Part shown: positions 53,655-63,911 of the stretch, one piece after another | How positions within the stretch are numbered: position 1 is the stretch's first letter | Layout: each line of letters starts with the position of its first letter | NCBI RefSeq assembly: GCF_047973035.1 | Contig: NZ_JBKEBF010000008.1 | Span: 62,001-126,000, forward strand | Origin: Oleidesulfovibrio sp047973035 | Lineage (GTDB): Bacteria; Desulfobacterota; Desulfovibrionia; Desulfovibrionales; Desulfovibrionaceae | DNA: 64,000 nucleotides | Direction of reading: 5' to 3' | The notes under the pieces: generated by a model | The model's input: the letters and a program-made list of their open reading frames with translations, nothing else | Databases searched by the model: none | Told to the model about the DNA's origin: nothing | Made by a program: the position numbers and the translations under genes

Positions 53655-53966
53655 GCGAGGTGGAAGGGGCCGGGAAGACGCACAGGGGGAATTGTTCTGG
53701 TCTGGGTGCGTTAGAATAAAAGGTAAGGGGAGCTGTGCGCTGCGGGACAGAGCGTAACGGGTGGGGCCGTATAGCGTTTTTTTTTGCCTCCCGCGGCTAG
53801 GGGAAAGAATTCTCTTCGGCCCCCCTGTCAGGCGGGACATTGTTTTTTGTATTGGTAAGTAGGTAAGCGCTATGGTGATATCATGCGTTGAAACTTCATC
53901 GAGCTGTTTTTACTGCGGTAGCTTTTAACAATATCTATTCAAAGGCAGACCTGATGGCGAGCGTTT
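53655..53966. repeat. Intergenic region with a REP-like GCCTCC-type element
   Basis: About 310 bases with no gene. At 53786-53827, after a run of nine T, lies GCCTCCCGCGGCTAGGGG, then GAAAGAATTCTC and GGCCCCCCTG, so GGGG and CCCC flank an imperfect palindrome round GAATTC. From memory, Desulfovibrio genomes carry many intergenic elements starting GCCTCCGGCGGC; this may be a worn copy. Confidence 0.4.
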
Positions 53967-56330
53967 TTACTCCCATCCATGAGGAACAATGCGTATCTGA
54001 ACAGATGCGCTGCGACCTGTGGCATCCACCAGTGTCAGGTTGGTAAAGCCGATGCTGTCCGGTAGCCAGAAGGTCTGACCTTCGGGCAGGGGGATGCCGT
54101 TTGCAATCCATCGCAAAGGGGCTGTGCCGCCCGAGGCTTTCAGAGCGATTCCTCCGCCCCTTTCGCTGCCCAGCGATTCGACAATTGTTCCGTCCCGGGG
54201 GTGCAGAATGCGCGGCGGTTCACCTGCCAGTGCGGGCAGTCCGCGTGAGTTGGCAGATACAAACCGTTGCAGGCCTGTAGGCAACTGTCTGTTCTGGCGT
54301 ACATCCAGAACTCCGGCGGGGCGTTCCGGCCAAGGGGCGCTATCCGGTGGCAGACGGTCAAACATATCCAGAAGCAGCGGCACTGCCGCCGTGCGCCCGA
54401 CCTCACCGGGGCGTGGCTGACCATCGGGTCTGCCTGTCCATATGCCCACCACCCAGTCGGGCGAAGCTCCCACCGCCCATGCATCACGATAACCGTATGA
54501 TGTGCCGGTTTTAAAAGCCACGGGCCGGACGCCTGTTTCAGGCGCAAGGTAACCCCGCGGCCTTGGTGAATCGCGCAGAATGTCTATCACCTGCCACGCG
54601 GCTGCGTCTGTCATCAGGCGGTATCCGCCGGAAAGAAGCGCCTGCGTAACTGTGGAAGCGGCAGGATCTGTGGCGTATGACGTGCTGTTTCCGGTGCTGT
54701 TCTGCGCGGGGCTTATGGGACGTTGCGGTATGTTGCGTGGTTGCAGCGTAAAAAGAGGCGGCATTGCCACGCCGCCATCGGCAAGCGCGGCATAGAGCAT
54801 TGTCAGGTCCAGCAAGGTTGTTCCTGCACCGCCAAGTGCTACAGGCAGGGTTGCATCGCCGGAAACAGCCAGAGTCGCCCCTGCGTTGCGCAATGCAGCC
54901 ACAAGCCTGTCCGGCCCCATAGCGTACAACACGCTTACCGCAGGCACGTTCAGCGAATCACGCAATGCTTCGCGCACAGTTACTGCTCCCTGAAAGCCTC
55001 TGCGAAAGTTGCGGGGCCGGAAATCGCCGAACCGCTGAGCGGAATCGCTGATATGCGTTTCGGGGTGCAGAATGTGTTCATTGAACGCAAGCCCGTAGAT
55101 AAAAGGCTTCAGCGTGGAGCCAGGTGAGCGGAGGGCCTGCGGCAGATCAAGGTAGTTGCGGGAACCGTCCGCATTTTTACCGCCGACATAGGCGCGGACC
55201 TCACGGGTTTTACGATGCATGACCACCGCGGCAACTGATGCGCCATGTTCCAGACCCAGCGCGTGCCGCTGGCACAGCATTTCGGCCGCCCTCTGCAAAG
55301 GCAGATTGAGCGCGGTTACAATGCGCTGGCTTTGCGGGTATGTCTGGCGCATGGATTCTGACAGTACCGGAGCCAGCATGGGCATTTGTCTGCGTATGGC
55401 GGGAATGCTTTCCGTGCGGGCTTCTGCATGTTGTTTTGCGCTGATAGTGCCTGTACTCCGCATGCGGGTAAGCACCTTGTCGCGGGCTTTACGGGCCTCC
55501 AGTGGATTTCTGTCCGGCCGCAAGCGCGTAGGGGACTGCGGCAGAGCAACCAGCAGCGCTGCTTCGCCGTATGTCAGTCTGTCCGGCTCCTTGCCGAAGT
55601 ATGCATACGAGGCCGCTCTGACACCTTCAATATTAGACCCGAAAGGCGCCAGCGTAAGGTAAATGGACAGGACGCCGGAACTGCCGTTGCGCCAGTGCAG
55701 CTGGATTGCCCTGAGAGCTTCTGTAATTTTTGCGCCAAGCGTGCGCGGGCGGGGCTCCAGCAGGCGCGCGGCCTGCATGGACAAGGTGGACGCGCCGGAA
55801 ACAACGTGTCCGGTAGTCAGCATCTGGCCTGTGGCACGTAGAATCGCCAGCGGGTCAACGCCTGGATGCAGGCCGAATCGCTTATCCTCGTAGGTGGTCA
55901 GCAACTCTATATAGCGCTTGTCCACATCCTTCGGAGTGGTGTGCAGCCGCCACATGCCATCAGGGCTGAGGAATGCATGCACAAGGCGTTTCTGTGCATC
56001 CATCACCAGTACGGAACGCTGTTCGTAACGTGTCATATCCGGCGGAAAGAGCGCATCCAGTAACAGAAAAAGCATGCAAAGCAAGCCAAGGCCGCTTGCG
56101 GCAAGAGCTGCGCGGCGACGCCACGCGCGGGTGGTGGCGGTGTCTTGGAGGGACATGCCGGCAGGGGTGGATGGGCCGGAATCACCGGAATTGTCAGAAG
56201 CGCCGAAAGGCCCGGAAGCGCAGAAACGGGCGCAATCGGCGCAACTTGTGTTGTCCGGCGCGGTATCTTGTGTGTGTTCTGGCGCGGTGTCCGGCGTGCA
56301 GCAAGGTATATGAGAGCTGTTCTTCGGCAT
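53967..56330 (-). CDS. pbpC: Penicillin-binding protein 1C (bifunctional)
   Basis: 787 residues. An unusual N-terminal Cys/Ser/Thr-rich leader of about 60 residues precedes a membrane helix (about 72-92). The glycosyltransferase domain (GT51) has TTYEDKRFGLHPGVDPLAILRA with its catalytic Glu; the transpeptidase domain has SPGSTLKPF (SxxK), SLN and KTGTS. A C-terminal PBP1C domain (GIALKASGGTAPLRWIANGIPLPEGQ) follows. It polymerises and crosslinks peptidoglycan. It lies 115 bases downstream of the alpha-2-macroglobulin gene, the usual pairing (YfhM-PbpC). Confidence 0.93.
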   Translation of the reverse strand: MPKNSSHIPCCTPDTAPEHTQDTAPDNTSCADCARFCASGPFGASDNSGDSGPSTPAGMSLQDTATTRAWRRRAALAASGLGLLCMLFLLLDALFPPDMTRYEQRSVLVMDAQKRLVHAFLSPDGMWRLHTTPKDVDKRYIELLTTYEDKRFGLHPGVDPLAILRATGQMLTTGHVVSGASTLSMQAARLLEPRPRTLGAKITEALRAIQLHWRNGSSGVLSIYLTLAPFGSNIEGVRAASYAYFGKEPDRLTYGEAALLVALPQSPTRLRPDRNPLEARKARDKVLTRMRSTGTISAKQHAEARTESIPAIRRQMPMLAPVLSESMRQTYPQSQRIVTALNLPLQRAAEMLCQRHALGLEHGASVAAVVMHRKTREVRAYVGGKNADGSRNYLDLPQALRSPGSTLKPFIYGLAFNEHILHPETHISDSAQRFGDFRPRNFRRGFQGAVTVREALRDSLNVPAVSVLYAMGPDRLVAALRNAGATLAVSGDATLPVALGGAGTTLLDLTMLYAALADGGVAMPPLFTLQPRNIPQRPISPAQNSTGNSTSYATDPAASTVTQALLSGGYRLMTDAAAWQVIDILRDSPRPRGYLAPETGVRPVAFKTGTSYGYRDAWAVGASPDWVVGIWTGRPDGQPRPGEVGRTAAVPLLLDMFDRLPPDSAPWPERPAGVLDVRQNRQLPTGLQRFVSANSRGLPALAGEPPRILHPRDGTIVESLGSERGGGIALKASGGTAPLRWIANGIPLPEGQTFWLPDSIGFTNLTLVDATGRSASVQIRIVPHGWE

Positions 56331-56445
56331 TCGGTGCAGTATGTTCCGGTGATGGCTGTATCGCCAGTAAAAAGTTCCGGCTACGGCATGATAGCTGCCG
56401 CAGCCGGAAAGGGTATTCTGTGGTGTAGTGCGGCCTGTCTCGTTG

Positions 56446-59400
56446 CTATGGTGCGATAGTCAGCGTTCCTGCTTCGCTACGCACAGCAAAGGCAGGGTCG
56501 TACATATCTTCCGCACTGACGGGCGGCAGTGTAAAGCTGCCTGCTGTAACTGCGCGGACCACATATGCGGCTACCAGCGGTTTTGCACCGCGGGCGTTGT
56601 CCCACGGCAACCGGTCAAAGTCATAGACTGCCACAACGCGATCATCCTGCTTTTGCAGCATGGATGCTGTGGTGGGCTTCAGCCATGACCATGCAGAGCC
56701 GTTTTGCGGCACGATGCTTTCCACTTCCAGTCCTGCCGGCAGCAGATCATTCACTACAATCTGCCTGCGCTGGCTGTGCTGGGCAGACATGGTCAGACGA
56801 ACGATGAACCTGTCATTGCGGCGCAAGGTCTTCAGGTCTACAGGCTTGCCTTCAAAGGTCAGATATTCGCGTTTCAGGCTTAAGCCTCTTCGGGCAAGTG
56901 CAGGCAGCGGACGCGCAGGCGTAAAATCAAACGCCGTTGTCACCCATGCGATGCCCTCGCCGATGTTCTTCAGGTTATGCTCAATCATGGCGGTCATGGT
57001 TTCAGGATCTGTGTAGCCGGTAAAGGGGCCTTCCGGCAGCGAAGCCAGAGCAACGCCGTCCACTACGCGTAACGGCGTGCCGTTCAGCTCTGCTGCCGTA
57101 GCGCCGGAACCTTTCAGCAGACCGTGCACCGCAAGCAGCTTCCAGCCCGCTTCCTGTGTGGTGGTGCTCCATTTGCCTGCATCTCTGTCAAAGCCGCCGC
57201 CGCGTTGCAGTAACTCGGCTGCAAGCTGTATGCGACCGGATTCTGCCGCACTGGCAACAACAAAGGCAAGGTTGCGCTTACCCCATTTATAGGGCGCAAC
57301 GCGCACATCTTCTGCAGGTTTGCGACCTGTTTTGATGATGTCAGTGGCGTGTGCAAAGCTGGAGGTAGCGCGCGGTCCGTCGCCGACCAGATCAAAAGCC
57401 CTGCCGAGGTTGGCCCAGCCGGTGCTGTACAGTTGCGGGGCGTTATCGTGGAAGTAGCGCATGTCGGCTGTCAGCAGAACGCCTGCCTGCGCAAGCACTC
57501 TGTACGAATACGCAACGGCCTCCGGCGAGGCGCCGTATGCGCTGCGGCGGGCGACGCCGGTCAGGTATGTTTTGGCCCCTTCCAGCACGGCATCCGGCAC
57601 GCTATGCCCCTGCAGACGCGCGCGTACAAGAAAGTCCATGGCGAAAACCGTTGTCCACGGGTCTGCACGCCATGAATCTCCGGGCCACATGTTCAGGCTG
57701 CCGTCTGCGTTCTGCATGTCGGCAATGCGGTAGATGGCCTCGCGGATGCGGTCCGCTACGGGAGCAGCGTCCTCTGCGCCGGTCATCTGAGCTGTTTCCG
57801 CCATATACAGCAGCGGCATGGCCCTGCTGGTAGTCTGCTCAAGGCAGCCGTACGGGTACCGGTCGAGCCAGCGCAGCAACGTGGGAACATCGGCTCCGAG
57901 GATGCCGCCTACCTGCACGGTCGTTTTCAGGCTGCCGGGCAGTACGTCGGCAATATCCAGCGCTCCGTACTCTTCCATGGCCTGCAACAGTTGCAGTTTT
58001 TTTAACGTAAGGGTTTTGCCGGAATCCAGCGTGGTGGCCGTTTGTAAGTACACCTTGCCGTAGCCGGAGCGCACAGTGATGTCCCGCTCAATTTTTGCAG
58101 TAAATGAAGGCCCGTTGACCGTGGCGGTTACAGAGCCCTGCCCGATGCCGGTGGCCGTAAGCGGCACGGGCAGCAGCACGCGCTCCCCTTTTTGCAGAGT
58201 GACCTTCTGCGTTGCTGCCATCGCATCAAGGGTGCCGGAAGTGCTGACGGATACTTCGTAGGTTCCGGCAGGTGCTTCCACATTATGCAGCAGCATTGTG
58301 GCATTCACGGAATCCTGCGGCGCAAGGAAGCGCGGCAGAATAATATCCGCTACCAGAGGATCACGGACAGTCATGGCGGAAGAGGCTGAGCCGACACCGT
58401 TTTTGTCCCATGCTACAGCCATAAGGCGCAGACGCCCCTGAAACTCCGGCACAGTAAGCTGAATGTCCGCCTTGCCGGATGCATCCACAGGGACAACTCC
58501 GCTGAACAGCGATACAATGCGCAGCGGCACAGCAGCCAGCGAGCCGGAGGCTCCGGCTATATCGCCGCCCTGACGTATGGCGCCGACAACGCCTTCACCT
58601 TCAATCAGCCTGCCATAGTCGTCACGCATGGTAATGCCCAGCCGGCGCTTGGCGTAAAAGTATTTTTCCGGCGAGGGAGAAACAAAGCGGGTAAGCTGCA
58701 GGATGCCTTCATCCACAGCCGCAAGGGTAACATAAGCCGATGTCGCTCCCTGAACCTGCACAGGTAAGGAAACGGTGGTACGCGGCCTGATGGTTTGCGG
58801 AGCTTTGATGGACACGGGCAAGGTATGTTCGCCCATATCTATGCTTATCCACGCAACACCCACGGCGCGGGCGGGAGAACGCCCTTTGCGCGATTCAAGC
58901 GGCTGATGCAGCGTGACCAGCGCGTATGCACCGGCTCCCCATTCTTTGCTTACGGGAATAGAGATTTCGCCGCCGCCTGCGGGAATATCCGCAGAGATGA
59001 CTTTTTGTATATTTTCGTTGGCAATGACAACCGATGCCTTACCGGCAACCGGAGTGTTTACAAACAATGTTGCCGTAGAACCTGCGGTGTACCCTTTCCG
59101 GTCAAGGCGCACATCAAGCCTGTCCGGCCTGTCGTCGTCAGTCTCCGCACCCCAGCCCACGTAGAACTCATGGGCAACAACCGCATCTGTTTCAGGGTGG
59201 CGGATTTCCACCAGATATTTACCCCAGTCCAGCGTACGACTGAAACGCTGCGGGCCTTCGGCAGGTAACGATACGTTTTCTGTGCGGGTATCGACCACGC
59301 GCTCGACGTGTTCGTAGCGCCAGTTGCCGTTATCAGTGCGTGACCACTGCCACGAAACGCGAATGCGCTTCCATGTGACCTGTGCGTCAGGCAGTGCAAC

Positions 59401-61455
59401 GGGATTACCCTTGGCATCCGTGCAGATTGCCATAAATTCTGTGGGCTGGCCCACCGGTGCATACCCGTCTCGGAAGAGAGGGCGAAGGCCTATGTACTGC
59501 TGCTGTGCAAGAACGGGAACAGCCACTGCGACTGTTGTGGTCCTGCCTCCGGGTTCCTGCACGCGTACGGTCACATCCGCACGGGCGGGCTGCTTCAGCA
59601 GCATTGTGTAGTCATTCTGCTGGCTGGCTGCGGATTTTTTCAGTGAAGCCAATGAAAGAACCAAGCTGGCTTTGCCGTCTGCATCAGTAGCGGGAATGTC
59701 CTGCTCCATGCGAATGGGACGGGTCTGCATATTGCCGAAGATGTAGCCGGCATATGCATTGCCGAATGGCGCAGGGTCGGGCCGCAGAATGATGTCACCC
59801 TCGGTCGTCAGGCCGTCGCCTGCTGCGCCGTATAAAAAGTCTGCCTGCACGTTGACCGTGGCGTTAGTGGAAGGCGTAATGCGCTCCGGCTCCACATGCA
59901 GCGCCACGGCAAGGCGTTCGGGCACAAAATCTTCTACCTGAAAGAATACTTCGCCCACGGGCGGGGCTTTGGGGTCAATGTGGGCTGTTGCCTGCCAGCG
60001 TCCGCGCAGGGCGGTTTCCGATAACTGCACGGGCAGATGTAGTGAGCCGTCCTGTTGTTTTTGCACGGTCGTGCGCAGGTATGCTTTGCCATCCGGTCTG
60101 TTGATTGTAACGGTAAGAGGAACATCACTGACTGCCTTGCCGCGCGGGTCGCGCAGCATGGTCACAAGGTTCACGGTTTCACGCGGACGGTACACGCCTC
60201 TGTCGGTGTACAGGTAGGCATCCACGCCGTGAATGGGCATGCGCCCTTCAATTCCGCGGTCTGAAAGGTCCAGCGGGGTGCCGCGCAGGTCGAGCAGGGC
60301 CGTGTCGTCACCGTTGGTTGCCGTAAGCATGACAGGCTCGGCTGCTCCCTTGCCGCGCACCAGTCCGGCAGGAAATTCCGCCATACCGTCCGCGCCTGTG
60401 GTGATGGTGCCAAGTTCTTCAAGATTGCGGCTTATCAATGTAACTGTGGTGTCTGCCACAGGCTGTGCCGTGGCATACGAACGTACAGCAACGGTCATGC
60501 CGTTTGCGCCGTGGTACGTGGTCAGCGCAAGGTCGGTTTCCAGCAGCATCTGACCGGCTACTTCAGAAGGAATGTCTTCATAGCTGAAGATGCCGTCAGC
60601 AGGAGCCAGCGGTTCGGGCGACCCCAGCACGAAATACAATCCGGCTTTACCTTGTGTTGCGATATCGCGCACGGGGAAAAGCGTGGTAATGGTTTCGTTT
60701 GGTCTGGATGCCACCTGCATGGTTCCGTTCCAGACAAGGTTGGCATGCCAGCGGTTCACCTGCACGATTTCCCACGGGTTGAAGCGTCTGCCGGAAATCG
60801 AATCGTTGTATACCTGCGTGATGGCATGAGGCGGCATACGCAGCACGGCAATCCAACATTCGTTTGTGTTTACTGTGGAAACGGGAAGGCCTTTTGCAGA
60901 GCCTCTGGGCAGGATGAAGCCGCGCTCAAAGTTTACCGAAGGCTTGCGATTGCGCAGCGACACAGCAATTTTTTCATCAGCAGGTAATGTTTCCTGCGAT
61001 ACGGCAGGCAAGCCTGCGCGCAGGGTCAGCGAGACGGAATCGCCCGCTTTTGCGCCTGTCAGGCACAAACGTTGTGCCTGTACGCGCGAAACGGTCAGCC
61101 TGCTTTCAGTAAGAATGTAGTCCTGATACGCCGTAGTGCCGGATTCATCCAGTGCCTGTGTAAAGTCGAGGCATATTTCCGGCCCATTTTGCGCTTCAAT
61201 GATGCTGTAGCTTTTGTAGCCGAAGGGCAATGCTGCCTCTTCCTGCGTGGGGGAAGAAGCGCTGCCGGAACCCGCGGGCTGTGCAGGCGTCGAGGCGTTC
61301 TGGTCGGTAGCGGCAGATTGCTTTGTGTCGCTTGCTTTATCCTCGGCGGACTGGTCGCAGCCTGCAACCATCAGCAACGCTGAAAGCAGCAGTAGAAGGA
61401 TCGTGAAACGGAACGGAGAACCGGATGCGGAACGGTGACGGAATGTTAAGCGCAT
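56446..61455 (-). CDS. yfhM: Bacterial alpha-2-macroglobulin lipoprotein
   Basis: 1669 residues. The lipoprotein signal ends in the lipobox LMVAGC (about 29-34), so the protein is lipid-anchored in the periplasm. A Ser/Ala-rich linker is followed by MG-type beta domains, the bait region and the thioester CLEQ with Cys1204 (YPYGCLEQTTSRAMP), then the complement-like alpha-helical domain and a C-terminal receptor-like domain. It covalently traps attacking proteases after cell-wall damage, in partnership with PBP1C. ATG 61455 follows AGGAGG; longer N-terminal frames are discounted. Confidence 0.95.
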   Translation of the reverse strand: MRLTFRHRSASGSPFRFTILLLLLSALLMVAGCDQSAEDKASDTKQSAATDQNASTPAQPAGSGSASSPTQEEAALPFGYKSYSIIEAQNGPEICLDFTQALDESGTTAYQDYILTESRLTVSRVQAQRLCLTGAKAGDSVSLTLRAGLPAVSQETLPADEKIAVSLRNRKPSVNFERGFILPRGSAKGLPVSTVNTNECWIAVLRMPPHAITQVYNDSISGRRFNPWEIVQVNRWHANLVWNGTMQVASRPNETITTLFPVRDIATQGKAGLYFVLGSPEPLAPADGIFSYEDIPSEVAGQMLLETDLALTTYHGANGMTVAVRSYATAQPVADTTVTLISRNLEELGTITTGADGMAEFPAGLVRGKGAAEPVMLTATNGDDTALLDLRGTPLDLSDRGIEGRMPIHGVDAYLYTDRGVYRPRETVNLVTMLRDPRGKAVSDVPLTVTINRPDGKAYLRTTVQKQQDGSLHLPVQLSETALRGRWQATAHIDPKAPPVGEVFFQVEDFVPERLAVALHVEPERITPSTNATVNVQADFLYGAAGDGLTTEGDIILRPDPAPFGNAYAGYIFGNMQTRPIRMEQDIPATDADGKASLVLSLASLKKSAASQQNDYTMLLKQPARADVTVRVQEPGGRTTTVAVAVPVLAQQQYIGLRPLFRDGYAPVGQPTEFMAICTDAKGNPVALPDAQVTWKRIRVSWQWSRTDNGNWRYEHVERVVDTRTENVSLPAEGPQRFSRTLDWGKYLVEIRHPETDAVVAHEFYVGWGAETDDDRPDRLDVRLDRKGYTAGSTATLFVNTPVAGKASVVIANENIQKVISADIPAGGGEISIPVSKEWGAGAYALVTLHQPLESRKGRSPARAVGVAWISIDMGEHTLPVSIKAPQTIRPRTTVSLPVQVQGATSAYVTLAAVDEGILQLTRFVSPSPEKYFYAKRRLGITMRDDYGRLIEGEGVVGAIRQGGDIAGASGSLAAVPLRIVSLFSGVVPVDASGKADIQLTVPEFQGRLRLMAVAWDKNGVGSASSAMTVRDPLVADIILPRFLAPQDSVNATMLLHNVEAPAGTYEVSVSTSGTLDAMAATQKVTLQKGERVLLPVPLTATGIGQGSVTATVNGPSFTAKIERDITVRSGYGKVYLQTATTLDSGKTLTLKKLQLLQAMEEYGALDIADVLPGSLKTTVQVGGILGADVPTLLRWLDRYPYGCLEQTTSRAMPLLYMAETAQMTGAEDAAPVADRIREAIYRIADMQNADGSLNMWPGDSWRADPWTTVFAMDFLVRARLQGHSVPDAVLEGAKTYLTGVARRSAYGASPEAVAYSYRVLAQAGVLLTADMRYFHDNAPQLYSTGWANLGRAFDLVGDGPRATSSFAHATDIIKTGRKPAEDVRVAPYKWGKRNLAFVVASAAESGRIQLAAELLQRGGGFDRDAGKWSTTTQEAGWKLLAVHGLLKGSGATAAELNGTPLRVVDGVALASLPEGPFTGYTDPETMTAMIEHNLKNIGEGIAWVTTAFDFTPARPLPALARRGLSLKREYLTFEGKPVDLKTLRRNDRFIVRLTMSAQHSQRRQIVVNDLLPAGLEVESIVPQNGSAWSWLKPTTASMLQKQDDRVVAVYDFDRLPWDNARGAKPLVAAYVVRAVTAGSFTLPPVSAEDMYDPAFAVRSEAGTLTIAP

Positions 61456-61874
61456 GTGCGCCTCCTGCTTTGCCTTGCGTATTAAGTCTGGCTGTGTGCC
61501 GGGGTGAGTATTGTGCATTACCTTCGACGGGTCGTACAGTATGTGCTGAAAGTGGATATTAAGTGCCGGATGTAATGGCGGACTGAAATATGCCAGCTGT
61601 ACCAGTCGTATCTTTCTATAATGTATTGCCATAACGCTGTTGTATCGCAGCGCTGTTACGTACCAGGACGTATGTATACTGGCTTTGCGCAAGAAAGGGA
61701 ACATGCAGGCAGAACTATGTGGATAAAATAAAGCAGGTGTTTTGTCAGAAAGAGCCGGAGGAGGCCAGAAGCCCTTTCAGAAGCCGCTGATAACAGATTG
61801 AACTGCGTATTCTGCCGGAACTGCCAGAGCATCAGGATGACAAAAGCAAGGTGGTGGCTTTTTACCTGCCTTCC
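61456..61874. other. Intergenic region upstream of yfhM
   Basis: About 420 bases without a credible gene. The yfhM reading frame stays open upstream to about 61704 but lacks a ribosome site before the AGGAGG at the chosen start. It must contain the yfhM promoter; no clear sigma70 pair was found. Confidence 0.5.
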
Positions 61875-61907
61875 ATAAAAAAGCGCCCTGTTCACACAGG
61901 GCGCTTT
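61875..61907 (-). terminator. Terminator of the peptide transporter operon
   Basis: Perfect 11-bp arms AAAGCGCCCTG and CAGGGCGCTTT with a 6-base loop and T-run on the minus strand. Confidence 0.93.
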
Positions 61908-61931
61908 GGGGTCGTATGTGGTTCAACCGTG

Positions 61932-62945
61932 TTACAACCGGCCTTCTTCTAATGCGTGACAGGCCACCAGTGCTCCGTCGGGTTGCTCGATGGCCACAGG
62001 TGTTTCGCATCTGCAACGGCCATTGGTGTGCGGACAGCGCCCGTTAAACACACAGCCGCTGGGCAGGTTGATGGGGGTAGGCACATCGCCGGAAAGGCGG
62101 ATATGCTTAAAGCCCTTTTGCCCGATGCGCGGAATGGCCGAAAGCAGAGCCTGCGTGTAGGGGTGGCGCGGGTTATTGAACAGAGATTCTGCCGATGCCA
62201 GTTCACACAGACTGCCGAGGTACATAACGGCAACGCGGCTTGAGATGTGTTCCACCACGGAAAGGTCGTGGCTGATGAACAGGTATGTCAGGCCGAACTC
62301 TTCCTGCAGGTCCATCATCAGGTTGAGAACCTGTGCCTGAATGGAGACGTCCAGCGCAGAGATAGGTTCGTCCGCTACGATGAATTCGGGCTTTACCACC
62401 AGCGCACGGGCAATGGAGATACGTTGGCGCTGACCGCCGGAGAATTCGTGCGGGTATCTGTCCGCCCATGCGGGGTTAATGCCCACCTGATCCATAACTC
62501 CGGCCACGCGTTCGCGTACTTCGGCGCGGGTCATGGTGGGGTTATGAAAGCGGACAGGTTCTTCCAGAATCTGACGCACGCGCATACGCGGGTTGAGCGA
62601 AGCGTACGGGTCCTGAAAGACCATCTGCATACGGGTGCGGTAAGGCATAACTTCTTTTTCAGAAAGATTGTCTATGCGTTGCCCGCGGTAGAGTATTTCG
62701 CCGCCGTTGGGCGGGTACAGGCCGATGACCGTACGAGCCAGCGTGGATTTACCGCAACCGGATTCACCTACCACAGACAGGGTTTCGCCTTCGTTGATGG
62801 AAAACGAAACATTGTTCACGGCGTGCACCACGGTCTGTTTGCGGGTCAGCTTGCCGTTTTGGAAACGAAGCTGGTCAAGCAGGCCGCCGGATATGTCGAA
62901 CCGCTTGGTAAGGTTCTTTAGATCGAGCAATGGTGTATTCGCCAT
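61932..62945 (-). CDS. dppF: Oligo/dipeptide ABC transporter ATPase (DppF/OppF)
   Basis: 337 residues. Walker A GESGCGKSTLAR, signature FSGGQRQRISIARAL, Walker B FIVADEPISALDVS, switch FISHDLSVVEH. The C-terminal oligopeptide-transporter extension (KHIRLSGDVPTPINLPSGC, then CVFNGRCPHTNGRCRCE) is Cys-rich, possibly Fe-S binding as in some Dpp ATPases. Follows dppD after 3 bases and ends the operon. Confidence 0.93.
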   Translation of the reverse strand: MANTPLLDLKNLTKRFDISGGLLDQLRFQNGKLTRKQTVVHAVNNVSFSINEGETLSVVGESGCGKSTLARTVIGLYPPNGGEILYRGQRIDNLSEKEVMPYRTRMQMVFQDPYASLNPRMRVRQILEEPVRFHNPTMTRAEVRERVAGVMDQVGINPAWADRYPHEFSGGQRQRISIARALVVKPEFIVADEPISALDVSIQAQVLNLMMDLQEEFGLTYLFISHDLSVVEHISSRVAVMYLGSLCELASAESLFNNPRHPYTQALLSAIPRIGQKGFKHIRLSGDVPTPINLPSGCVFNGRCPHTNGRCRCETPVAIEQPDGALVACHALEEGRL

Positions 62946-62948
62946 GAC

Positions 62949-63908
62949 TTATTCCAGAATGTGGCAGGCAGCCATGCCGCCTGATTTCTTAAGTTGCAGG
63001 CTGGGGCGTTCGGTAAGACAGATGTCTTCCTTACAGGTACAACGGTTGTTGAATGCACACCCTTCAGGAATGGACCCGAGGCCGGGCATGATACCCGGAA
63101 TCTGGTTAAGGCGTTTGCCTTTGACACCCTGAGGCAGAGCCGCCAGCAGACCCTTGGTGTAGGGGTGTTGCGGGTCGGCGACTACTTTGTCTGTGTCGCC
63201 CATTTCAACAATGCGGCCTGCGTACATTACGGCGATTTTTTCTGTCACCTGAGACACAACGCCGAGATCGTGCGTGATGAGGATAAGCCCCATGTTTTCC
63301 GACTCGCACAGCTCAAGCAGAAGTTCCATGATCTCTGCCTGAATGGTTACGTCCAGTGCCGTTGTAGGCTCATCTGCAACAATAAGTGCCGGAGAGGTAA
63401 GCAGAGCAATGGCAATGACTATGCGCTGGCGCATACCGCCGGAAAACTCGTGCGGGTACTGCTTCAGGCGTTTTTCCGGTGAGGGGATGTACACCTTGCG
63501 CAGCTTGTCCAGCGCGATTTTTTCTGCCTCTTTTACCGAGACTTTTTTATGTGCAAGGATGGTTTCTACCATCTGGGTACCGATGGTCAGCACGGGGTTC
63601 AGGGTCATCATGGGATCCTGAAAGATCATGCTGATACGGTTGCCGCGGATGTGCCGCAACGTTTCGTCAGATGCTTTGGTCAGGTCGTGCCCTTCAAACA
63701 GAATAGAGCCGCCGGTGATGCGGCCGGGCTTGCTGACCAGATTGATTATGGAAAAACCCGTTACAGATTTGCCTGCGCCCGACTCGCCCACAAGGCCGAG
63801 ACGTTCACCCTTTTTAAGCGTGAACGAAACCTTGTCGACCGCGGTCAGCTGCGAATCGCGCATGGCGAACTGTACGGTCATGTCTTTGACTTCCAGCAGC
63901 GTACTCAT
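62949..63908 (-). CDS. dppD: Oligo/dipeptide ABC transporter ATPase (DppD/OppD)
   Basis: 319 residues. Walker A GESGAGKSVTGF, signature FSGGMRQRIVIAIAL, Walker B LIVADEPTTALDVT, switch LITHDLGVVSQ. C-terminal extension (LNQIPGIMPGLGSIPEGCAFNNRC) with Cys residues as in DppF. Starts 3 bases after the dppC stop. Confidence 0.95.
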   Translation of the reverse strand: MSTLLEVKDMTVQFAMRDSQLTAVDKVSFTLKKGERLGLVGESGAGKSVTGFSIINLVSKPGRITGGSILFEGHDLTKASDETLRHIRGNRISMIFQDPMMTLNPVLTIGTQMVETILAHKKVSVKEAEKIALDKLRKVYIPSPEKRLKQYPHEFSGGMRQRIVIAIALLTSPALIVADEPTTALDVTIQAEIMELLLELCESENMGLILITHDLGVVSQVTEKIAVMYAGRIVEMGDTDKVVADPQHPYTKGLLAALPQGVKGKRLNQIPGIMPGLGSIPEGCAFNNRCTCKEDICLTERPSLQLKKSGGMAACHILE

Positions 63909-63911
63909 GGT

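Noticed and set aside
53631..53840. Reverse open frame over the REP-like repeat
   Set aside because: Basic low-complexity translation covering a terminator and a repeat; not a gene.
61456..61704. N-terminal extension of the macroglobulin
   Set aside because: It would bury the lipoprotein signal peptide and AGGAGG ribosome site inside the protein.
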